Shown in pieces: positions 54,169 to 61,182 of a stretch of DNA of 64,000 bases. The position numbers were made by a program, and so were the translations under genes. The stretch spans positions 248,001 through 312,000 of the forward strand of contig CAVPUH010000012.1 in NCBI GenBank assembly GCA_963708795.1. Direction: 5' to 3'. The stretch comes from DAIQRJ01 sp963708795 (GTDB lineage: Bacteria > Actinomycetota > Actinomycetes > Propionibacteriales > DAIQRJ01). Positions within the stretch are counted from its first letter, which is position 1; every line of letters starts with the position of its first letter. A model generated the notes under the pieces. That model was not told the origin of the DNA. It searched no databases and saw only the letters and a list, made by a program, of their open reading frames with translations.

Positions 54169-54536
54169 GCATGAGCACCGCAACCGGCAACCGGACCGGC
54201 GCGCGCAAGCGCCGCCAGATCCGCGTTCGCAAGAAGGTCAGCGGCACGCCCGCGCGTCCGCGCCTGGTGGTGACGCGGTCGGCTCGACACATCGGTGTCC
54301 AGGTGATCGACGACATCGCCGGCCACACGCTCGCGTCCGCGTCGACGATGGAAGCCGACCTTCGGGCGGACTCCGGCGACAAGACCGCCAAGGCACGCAA
54401 GGTCGGCGAGCTGATCGCCGACCGCGCCAAGGCAGCCGGAGTCGACACCGTCGTCTTCGACCGTGCGGGAAACCGCTACACGGGTCGCCTCGCGGCCGTG
54501 GCAGACGGGGCCCGCTCCGGCGGGCTGGAGTTCTGA
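54165..54536 (+). CDS. rplR: 50S ribosomal protein L18
   Basis: A 123-residue 5S rRNA-binding protein with RPRLVVTRSARHIGVQVID and FDRAGNRYTGRLAAVADGAR. GTG at 54165 overlaps rplF; ATG at 54171 is an alternative start. Confidence 0.95.
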   Translation: MSMSTATGNRTGARKRRQIRVRKKVSGTPARPRLVVTRSARHIGVQVIDDIAGHTLASASTMEADLRADSGDKTAKARKVGELIADRAKAAGVDTVVFDRAGNRYTGRLAAVADGARSGGLEF

Positions 54537-54587
54537 GCCGCCCCCGGGCGCCTCGGAACACCGGATCTAGAGAGGAATAGGACAATC

Positions 54588-55193
54588 ATGGCTGGACCCC
54601 AGGGTCAAGGTCAGGCTCGTACCGGCGGTGGCGACCGCCAGGGTGGTCGCGGTCGCGACGACCGGCGTGGTGGCGAGAAGAGCCAGTACATCGAGCGCCT
54701 CGTGACGATCAACCGCGTCGCCAAGGTCGTCAAGGGTGGTCGTCGCTTCAGCTTCACCGCGCTCGTCATCGTCGGCGACGGCGACGGCACGGTCGGCGTC
54801 GGCTACGGCAAGGCGAAGGAGGTGCCCGCCGCGATCGCGAAGGCCGTCGAGGAAGGCAAGAAGAACTTCTTCCGCGTCCCCCGCATCCAGGGCACCATCC
54901 CGCACCCCGTGCAGGGTGAGAAGGCGGCCGGCGTCGTCATGCTGCGCCCGGCATCGCCCGGTACCGGCGTCATCGCCGGTGGTCCGGTGCGCGCCGTGCT
55001 CGAGTGCGCCGGTATCCACGACGTGCTGAGCAAGTCGCTCGGATCGTCGAACGCGATCAACATCGTGCACGCCACCATCGGTGCGCTGAAGTCGCTCGAG
55101 TCGATCGAGCAGGTCGCGGCCCGTCGCGGCAAGCGCGTCGAGGACGTCGCCCCCAAGGCACTGCTCGCCGCGTCGCGGGAGAAGGCGTCCTGA
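54588..55193 (+). CDS. rpsE: 30S ribosomal protein S5
   Basis: A 201-residue protein. A Gly/Arg/Gln-rich N-terminal tail of about 33 residues precedes the core, which has GRRFSFTALVIVGDGDGTVG. S5 acts in decoding fidelity. The stop overlaps rpmD by one base (TGATG). Confidence 0.96.
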   Translation: MAGPQGQGQARTGGGDRQGGRGRDDRRGGEKSQYIERLVTINRVAKVVKGGRRFSFTALVIVGDGDGTVGVGYGKAKEVPAAIAKAVEEGKKNFFRVPRIQGTIPHPVQGEKAAGVVMLRPASPGTGVIAGGPVRAVLECAGIHDVLSKSLGSSNAINIVHATIGALKSLESIEQVAARRGKRVEDVAPKALLAASREKAS

Positions 55194-55393
55194 TGGCCGA
55201 TCTCACGAACGTCAAGCAACTGAAGGTCACCCAGGTCCATTCGGGCATCGGTGGCAAGCAGAACCAGCGGGACTCCCTGCGCACACTCGGCCTCAGGAAG
55301 ATCGGCCAGTCCACCGTGCGTGAGGACAAGCCCGAGGTTCGCGGATTGATCGCGACCGTGGCGCACCTGGTCACGGTGGAGGAGGTCGACTGA
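55193..55393 (+). CDS. rpmD: 50S ribosomal protein L30
   Basis: A 66-residue protein with LKVTQVHSGIGGKQNQRDSLR. It overlaps rpsE and rplO by one base on each side. Confidence 0.95.
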   Translation: MADLTNVKQLKVTQVHSGIGGKQNQRDSLRTLGLRKIGQSTVREDKPEVRGLIATVAHLVTVEEVD

Positions 55394-55875
55394 TGGCTCA
55401 GTCAACGAAATCGACGGACACCGACACGCAGGGCAGCCCGCTGCGCGTCCACCACCTGCGTCCGGCCCCGGGTGCCCGCACCGCCAAGACCCGGGTGGGT
55501 CGCGGCGAGGGCAGCAAGGGCAAGACGGCCGGTCGCGGCACGAAGGGCACCGGCGCACGCAAGAACGTGCCGGCGAACTTCGAGGGCGGTCAGATGCCCC
55601 TGCAGATCCGGCTCCCGAAGCTGAAGGGGTTCACGAACCCGTTCCGCACGGAGTACCAGGTCGTCAACCTCGACGACCTGTCGGCGGCGTTCCCCGCCGG
55701 CGGCACGGTGGGCCTGGCCGACCTGGTCGGCGCCGGGCTCGTCCGCAAGAACTCGCTCGTCAAGGTGCTGGGCAACGGGGAGGTCACCGTCGCCATCGAC
55801 GTGACGGCCAACGCGTTCTCGGCGTCGGCGTCGACGAAGCTGTCGGCAGCCGGCGGTAGCGCGACCGTCGCGTGA
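55393..55875 (+). CDS. rplO: 50S ribosomal protein L15
   Basis: A 160-residue protein with LRPAPGARTAKTRVGRGEG, then KGKTAGRGTKGTGARK. A short Thr/Ser-rich N-terminal extension precedes the conserved HHLRPAPG. A hairpin follows seven bases after the stop. Confidence 0.96.
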   Translation: MAQSTKSTDTDTQGSPLRVHHLRPAPGARTAKTRVGRGEGSKGKTAGRGTKGTGARKNVPANFEGGQMPLQIRLPKLKGFTNPFRTEYQVVNLDDLSAAFPAGGTVGLADLVGAGLVRKNSLVKVLGNGEVTVAIDVTANAFSASASTKLSAAGGSATVA

Positions 55876-55881
55876 CTCGTG

Positions 55882-55917
55882 AGCCCGGCTCCAGCCCTCC
55901 GGGGCCGGAGCCGGGCT
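55882..55917 (+). terminator. Hairpin after rplO
   Basis: AGCCCGGCTCC (55882-55892) pairs with GGAGCCGGGCT (55907-55917) over a 14-base loop. It separates the ribosomal protein run from secY. Confidence 0.75.
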
Positions 55918-56050
55918 TCGCTGCATCACCTGGGGTCGGTGCACCGCCCGGTTCCGCGAGTGCGACCAGCGGGATCGCCCGTCGGCCCCGCATTGGTAGC
56001 GTGGCCCCGCCCGGGGCTCGCCCGACCCGCGCACACCCGAGGAGGTAGTG

Positions 56051-57349
56051 GTGCTCAACGCTTTCGTCAGTGCGTTCAAGACGCCCGACCTCCGCAAGAA
56101 GATCCTCTTCACCCTCGGCATCCTGGCGCTGACCCGCTTCGGCTCGGTCCTGCCCACCCCGGGTGTCGACGTGAAGGCGGTCAACACCTGCCTCAAGCCC
56201 GCGCTGAGCGAGGGCAACTCCGTCTACGGCATGGTGAACCTGTTGTCCGGCGGGGCACTCCTGAAGCTCTCCGTGCTGGCGCTCGGGATCATGCCGTACA
56301 TCACGGCGAGCATCATCATCCAGCTCCTCACGGTGGTGATCCCGCGCCTGGAGACCCTCAAGAAGGAGGGTCAGTCGGGTACCGCGAAGATCACCCAGTA
56401 CACCCGCTACCTCACGGTCGGGCTGGCGATCCTGCAGGCGACCACCATCGTCGCCCTCGCCCGTCCGGTGGGTCAGCTCTTCCAGGGCTGCAACGAGGAC
56501 CTCATCCCCGACGAGTCCCCGGCCACCCTGCTCACCATGGTCATCACCATGGTGGCCGGCACCGCCCTGGTGATGTGGTTCGGCGAGCTGATCACCGACC
56601 GCGGAGTCGGCAACGGCATGTCGATCCTGATCTTCACCTCGATCGCCGCGAGCTTCCCGACCGCCCTCTGGCAGATCAAGATCGCCCAGGGCTGGCCGAC
56701 GTTCCTGCTGGTGATCGCCATCGGGCTCGTGCTGATGGCCGCGGTGATCTTCATGGAGCAGGCGCAGCGACGCATTCCCGTGCAGTACGCCAAACGCATG
56801 GTCGGCTCCCGTGCCCTCGGCGGCAGTTCGACCTACATCCCGCTCAAGGTGAACCAGGCCGGAGTCATCCCGGTGATCTTCGCGTCCAGCCTGCTCTACC
56901 TGCCGGTGCTGCTCGCGCAGTTCAACCAGGGCTCCGGCTGGGCCAACTGGATCTCGGTGAACTTCACCCGCGGCGACCATCCGGCGTACATGCTGACGTA
57001 CTTCCTGCTCATCATCTTCTTCTGCTACTTCTACGTCTCGATCACCTTCAATCCCGAAGAAGTCGCCGACAACATGAAGAAGTACGGCGGCTTCATCCCG
57101 GGTATCCGGGCGGGGCGGCCGACCCAGGAGTACCTCGCCTACGTGCTGTCGCGGATCACGCTGCCCGGCTCGTTCTACCTGGGCCTGATCTCGATGATCC
57201 CGATCATCGCGCTGGTGCTCATCAACGCCAACCAGAACTTCCCGTTCGGCGGCACGTCGATCCTCATCATGGTCGGTGTCGGCCTCGACACCGTGAAGCA
57301 AATCGAGAGCCAGCTCCAGCAGCGGCGCTACGAAGGGTTCCTGCGGTGA
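56051..57349 (+). CDS. secY: Preprotein translocase subunit SecY
   Basis: A 432-residue ten-helix translocon channel. It starts LNAFVSAFKTPDLRKKILFTLG and has the conserved GIMPYITASIIIQLLTVVIP (about 80-99). I chose GTG at 56051, with GGAGG five bases upstream; GTG at 56048 would be too close. A weak TAGCGT at 55997 may be a promoter -10. The stop overlaps adk. Confidence 0.96.
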   Translation: MLNAFVSAFKTPDLRKKILFTLGILALTRFGSVLPTPGVDVKAVNTCLKPALSEGNSVYGMVNLLSGGALLKLSVLALGIMPYITASIIIQLLTVVIPRLETLKKEGQSGTAKITQYTRYLTVGLAILQATTIVALARPVGQLFQGCNEDLIPDESPATLLTMVITMVAGTALVMWFGELITDRGVGNGMSILIFTSIAASFPTALWQIKIAQGWPTFLLVIAIGLVLMAAVIFMEQAQRRIPVQYAKRMVGSRALGGSSTYIPLKVNQAGVIPVIFASSLLYLPVLLAQFNQGSGWANWISVNFTRGDHPAYMLTYFLLIIFFCYFYVSITFNPEEVADNMKKYGGFIPGIRAGRPTQEYLAYVLSRITLPGSFYLGLISMIPIIALVLINANQNFPFGGTSILIMVGVGLDTVKQIESQLQQRRYEGFLR

Positions 57350-57954
57350 CGATGCGTCTGCTGATCATGGGTCTCCCCGGGTCCGGGAAGGGCACGCAGG
57401 CGAAGGTCGTCGCCGAGCGCCTCGACATCCCGGCCATCTCCACGGGCGACATCTTTCGGGAGAACGTGCGCAACGACACCCCGCTCGGGCTCGAGGCCAA
57501 GACCTACATGGACGCCGGCGAGTACGTCCCGGACGACCTGACGAACCGGCTCGTGGCCGACCGGTTGTCGCAGTCCGACGCCAACGGCGGGTTCCTGCTC
57601 GACGGCTACCCGCGGACCCTCCAGCAGGTCGGCACGCTCGATGAGATCCTCGACGGCCACGGCCATCGCCTTGACGCGGTGATCGAACTCACCGGGATCA
57701 CGCCCGAGGAGGTCGTCGAGCGACTCCACAAGCGCGCGGCGTCCCAGGGCCGGGCCGACGACTCGTTCGACGTGATCCAGCGCCGGATCGACATCTACAT
57801 CCGGGAGACCCAACCCCTCATCGAGGTGTACGCCGATCGCGGCCTGCTCGTCCAGGTCGACGGAATCGGGCAGGTCGAGGACGTCACCGAGCGCGTGCTG
57901 AAGGTCCTCGACGGCCTCGAGAGCAGCCTGGCCGCACAGCGGGAGCAGGCTTGA
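57346..57954 (+). CDS. adk: Adenylate kinase
   Basis: A 202-residue short-LID adenylate kinase that interconverts ATP + AMP and 2 ADP. The P-loop is GLPGSGKGTQ; LDGYPRT and RRID follow, and the zinc-LID insertion is replaced by a short RAASQGRADDSFDV stretch, as in mycobacteria. GTG at 57346 has GAAGGG eight bases upstream and overlaps the secY stop; ATG at 57352 is an alternative. Its stop overlaps map (TTGA). Confidence 0.95.
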   Translation: MTMRLLIMGLPGSGKGTQAKVVAERLDIPAISTGDIFRENVRNDTPLGLEAKTYMDAGEYVPDDLTNRLVADRLSQSDANGGFLLDGYPRTLQQVGTLDEILDGHGHRLDAVIELTGITPEEVVERLHKRAASQGRADDSFDVIQRRIDIYIRETQPLIEVYADRGLLVQVDGIGQVEDVTERVLKVLDGLESSLAAQREQA

Positions 57955-58772
57955 TCTTCGACCGGCGTCTCCCCGCGAAGACGCCTGGGCAACTGGCGAC
58001 GATGCGGCGGGCGGGGCTGCTGGTCGGGCAGACCCTCGAGCTCCTCAGTGCCCGCGCCGTTGCCGGTATGACGACCGCCGACCTCGACGTGATCGCCGAG
58101 CAGCACATCCGGGCCGGCGGCGGCGTCCCGTCCTTCAAGGGCTACCAGGGGTTTCCGGCCAGCATCTGCGCGTCGGTGAACGACGAGGTCGTGCACGGCA
58201 TCCCCGGCGATCGGGTGCTTGCCGACGGCGACCTCCTGTCGATCGACTGCGGAGCGATCGTCGACGGCTGGCACGGCGACTCGGCCGTGACCGTGGTGAT
58301 CGGCTCCGCCGACCCGGCTGATCTCGCGTTGTCGACGGCCTGCGAGACCTCGATGTGGGCCGGTATCGCCGCTGCGCTGGTCGGCGGCCGCTTGTCCGAC
58401 ATCGGCGCCGCGGTGGAGGAGTCGGTGCTCGCGGACGACGTCGAGTACGGGGTGGTGGAGGAGTACACGGGTCACGGCATCGGGACGCAGATGCACGAGG
58501 ATCCGGCTGTCCCCAACTACGGCCGTCGGGGCCGCGGTCCGAAGCTGGTCGACGGCGCCGTGCTGGCCATCGAGCCCATGATCACCGCGGGTCAGCCCGA
58601 CGTCGCCGTGCTCGACGACGACTGGACGGTCGTGACGACCGATGGCCGTCGGGCCGCGCACTGGGAGCACACCGTCGCGATCACCGACGCCGGCCCGTGG
58701 GTGCTGACCGCCCTCGACGGCGGCGCCGCGCGGTTGGCCGCACTCGGCATCCCCTGCGGCGCTCGGGACTGA
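57951..58772 (+). CDS. map: Type I methionine aminopeptidase
   Basis: A 273-residue metalloenzyme that removes the initiator Met. The metal ligands are Asp99, Asp110, His175, Glu208 and Glu239, and the conserved VNDEVVHGIPGDR is intact. The start is TTG at 57951, overlapping the adk stop. Order secY-adk-map is typical. No infA follows inside the window. Confidence 0.93.
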   Translation: MIFDRRLPAKTPGQLATMRRAGLLVGQTLELLSARAVAGMTTADLDVIAEQHIRAGGGVPSFKGYQGFPASICASVNDEVVHGIPGDRVLADGDLLSIDCGAIVDGWHGDSAVTVVIGSADPADLALSTACETSMWAGIAAALVGGRLSDIGAAVEESVLADDVEYGVVEEYTGHGIGTQMHEDPAVPNYGRRGRGPKLVDGAVLAIEPMITAGQPDVAVLDDDWTVVTTDGRRAAHWEHTVAITDAGPWVLTALDGGAARLAALGIPCGARD

Positions 58773-58838
58773 CCCTCAGGGTCGGATCAGGGTGAGGCCC
58801 GATGGTCTTCCGGGCGACCGGAGCGCCACCATGGACCC

Positions 58839-59048
58839 ATGACTTACGCACCGGCGCACTACTACGGACCGACCGACCGCTGCAGCGACACCGATCGGGA
58901 GAAGATCGCGCAGCGGCTGCGCGACGCCCACGTCGAGGGGCGGCTCGACGTCGAGGAGTTCGGCACCCGGCTCGAGGCGACGCTGACCGCGAAGACGTAC
59001 GGCGACCTCGAGCGCTCCATCCGGGACCTACAGCAGCTCGGGCGCTGA
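58839..59048 (+). CDS. DUF1707 domain protein
   Basis: A 69-residue protein whose core (CSDTDREKIAQRLRDAHVEGRLDVEEFGTRL, followed by AKTYGDLERSIRDL, as a pattern) matches the DUF1707/SHOCT-like domain. Members are small cytoplasmic or membrane-linked proteins of unknown role in actinobacteria. Its last 21 bases overlap the convergent S9 peptidase gene. Confidence 0.78.
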   Translation: MTYAPAHYYGPTDRCSDTDREKIAQRLRDAHVEGRLDVEEFGTRLEATLTAKTYGDLERSIRDLQQLGR

Positions 59049-61073
59049 CCACTCCTCGCCGAGGACATGCCAGGCCAGAAACGCGATCACCGTCTCGTAC
59101 CAGAGCTTCGCGTGCTGCGGCGACAGCACCCAGTGGTTCTCGTCGGGGAAGTACAGGAACCGGTGCGGAAGATCGGCCGGGTCGCCCACGTGGCGTTCGA
59201 GCAGTGCCCACCACAACCGGAGCCCCTCGCCGATCGGCACCCGGTAGTCGCGATCACCGTGCACCACGAGCATCGGCGTGCGGATCTGGTCGGCGAAGGC
59301 GTGCGGCGAGTTCGCGGCGGCCCGTTCAGGTGTCATCTCACGCTTCCAGTACGCCGGCATGTCCGTCGTGGTGCCGAACTGGTCGAGGGACCACAGGCTC
59401 GCGTGCGTGACGATCGCAGCGAACCGGTCGGTGTGGCCGGCCACCCAGTTCGCCATGTAGCCGCCGAACGACCCGCCCATTGCCGCGATCCTCGTCTCGT
59501 CGATGTCGTCCCGGGCGATCGCCGCATCGGTCATCGCCATGAGGTCGGTATAGGGCGCCGCTCCCCACGAGCCCCAGCCGCGCCGGATCATGTCGAGGCC
59601 GTAACCCGTCGACAGCGCCGGATCCGGCAGCAGGACCGCGTAACCGCGCGCCACCAGCAGCCACGGATTCCACCGCCAGGACCAGGCGTTCCAGGATCCG
59701 AGCGGGCCGCCGTGGATCCACAGCAGCAAGGGCGCCGGTCGGCCCGGTGCAGCATCCGCAGGCAGGGCCAGCCAGGCCCGCAGGGGTGTGCCGTCGGCCG
59801 CCGTGGTGGTCACCTCGGTGAGGTGGCCGGGGAGGGCCGGGACCTCGGCCGGACCCTGAAGGACGACGAGAGTCCCTGACGCGTCGAGGTCGATGCGGAC
59901 GATGCTGCCCGGGTCGGTGTAGCTCGAGCGGACGGCGTAGAGGTAGCGGCCCGAGGGACACACCTGGAGCTGGCTGAACGCGCCCTCGCTCGTGAGCGTG
60001 CGAACCGTCCCGGAGGTGACGTCGACGGCGAAGACCGGCGCGTGCCCCCGTTCGTCGGCGGTGAAGAACACCGTCTCGCCGTCGGCCGACCACGCCGGTT
60101 CACCAGGCCACAGGTCGAGATCGGGCGTGAGATCACGACCGGGGCCACCGTCGAGCGGAACGGCCCACAGCGTGGTGTCGACGGGCTCGTCCACGCTGGA
60201 CCGGCGCTCGCGCAGGCAGGCCACGGTGCGGCCGTCGGGGCTGATCGCCGGGTGCTCGTAATGGTGGTCGGGGTCGCCGACCAGGGTGCGCCGGGCTCCG
60301 TCGACGGTGGCGATCACGACGAGCTCGGTGCGCTGGTCGGCGGTTCCCTCGCGGACCAGCCATTCGGCGACCACGAACGTGCCGTCGTCGGCGACGGCCA
60401 CGTTCGCCTCGTCCAGGGCTCGGCCAGGCGACGGCGTCAGGTCGGTGAGATCGATCGCCGACCCGGCGGCGGTGTCCATCGTCGCGGCGTCCGGTGCCGC
60501 CGCGGCGAACAGGCGCTGCTGTCCAGGCCCGAGGTCGTGGTCCCAGTACCGCACCGGTGAGGCGTCGTGCAGGATCGCCGAGATCTTCTTGTCCTTGCGT
60601 CGGGTGCGAGCGGCCCGGTCGGCCGCATCGTCGGTCGAGCCCGGGAGGACGTCCGACCCGACGACGAGCGTGCCGGCCGTCCGTGCGATCCGGACCCAGT
60701 CGATCCCGCCGGCACGTGCCGCGACCTGAGCCGCCTCCCCACCGTCTGCCGGGAGCCGCCAGAGGGCGGTCAGGTCGGCGTCGTCGTCATCGGCCGCGGC
60801 GGGATCGGGGCGCCCGGAGGTGAACCAGACGGAACCGTCCGGGGCGAACGCCGGGTGCGACTCGCCCTTGGCCGAGCGGGTCAGGCGGCGGGCCGGCGCG
60901 GCGCCGGTGACGTCGACCGCCCAGAGCGCGGACCGGAACGAGGTTCGCTTCGGGTCGAGGTCCTGGGCAGCGGCGACCAGGCGGCTGCCGTCGGGGGACA
61001 GCGCGATCGCGGAGAGACGGCGCAGGCCGAGGTAGGCGTCGAGGTCGCCGAACGGCGTCGAAGGAACGGTCAT
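59028..61073 (-). CDS. S9 family prolyl oligopeptidase-like peptidase
   Basis: A 681-residue protein with an N-terminal beta-propeller-like region (repeated AxSPDG/WSADG segments) and a C-terminal alpha/beta-hydrolase domain. The catalytic triad is Ser535 in GGSFGGY, Asp609 in HGDRDYRVP and His647 in DENHW. There is no signal peptide, so it acts in the cytoplasm on short peptides (acylaminoacyl or dipeptidyl peptidase type). ATG at 61073 is chosen. It is convergent with the DUF1707 gene and divergent from the transglutaminase gene. Confidence 0.9.
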   Translation of the reverse strand: MTVPSTPFGDLDAYLGLRRLSAIALSPDGSRLVAAAQDLDPKRTSFRSALWAVDVTGAAPARRLTRSAKGESHPAFAPDGSVWFTSGRPDPAAADDDDADLTALWRLPADGGEAAQVAARAGGIDWVRIARTAGTLVVGSDVLPGSTDDAADRAARTRRKDKKISAILHDASPVRYWDHDLGPGQQRLFAAAAPDAATMDTAAGSAIDLTDLTPSPGRALDEANVAVADDGTFVVAEWLVREGTADQRTELVVIATVDGARRTLVGDPDHHYEHPAISPDGRTVACLRERRSSVDEPVDTTLWAVPLDGGPGRDLTPDLDLWPGEPAWSADGETVFFTADERGHAPVFAVDVTSGTVRTLTSEGAFSQLQVCPSGRYLYAVRSSYTDPGSIVRIDLDASGTLVVLQGPAEVPALPGHLTEVTTTAADGTPLRAWLALPADAAPGRPAPLLLWIHGGPLGSWNAWSWRWNPWLLVARGYAVLLPDPALSTGYGLDMIRRGWGSWGAAPYTDLMAMTDAAIARDDIDETRIAAMGGSFGGYMANWVAGHTDRFAAIVTHASLWSLDQFGTTTDMPAYWKREMTPERAAANSPHAFADQIRTPMLVVHGDRDYRVPIGEGLRLWWALLERHVGDPADLPHRFLYFPDENHWVLSPQHAKLWYETVIAFLAWHVLGEEWSAPELL

Positions 61074-61169
61074 CGGGCCATCCTGGCACCGCTCACTCCG
61101 GTCCGATCCAGGGTGGCCGACCGGTGCGGTGCGGGTTCGCGCGTTCGTCCCCCCGAAACAAAATCGCCA

Positions 61170-61175
61170 TACAGT
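61170..61175 (+). promoter_or_regulatory. -10 box of the transglutaminase gene
   Basis: TACAGT at 61170-61175, in an AT-rich patch, is 7 bases before the GTG start, implying a leaderless transcript. No clear -35 at 17 bases was seen. Confidence 0.45.
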
Positions 61176-61182
61176 CGGCTGG

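Noticed and set aside
57487..57494. GGGCTCGA as a programmed frameshift signal
   Set aside because: The octamer is read through in frame in adk without a shift, two of the four shifts do not contain it, and no stimulatory element is visible.
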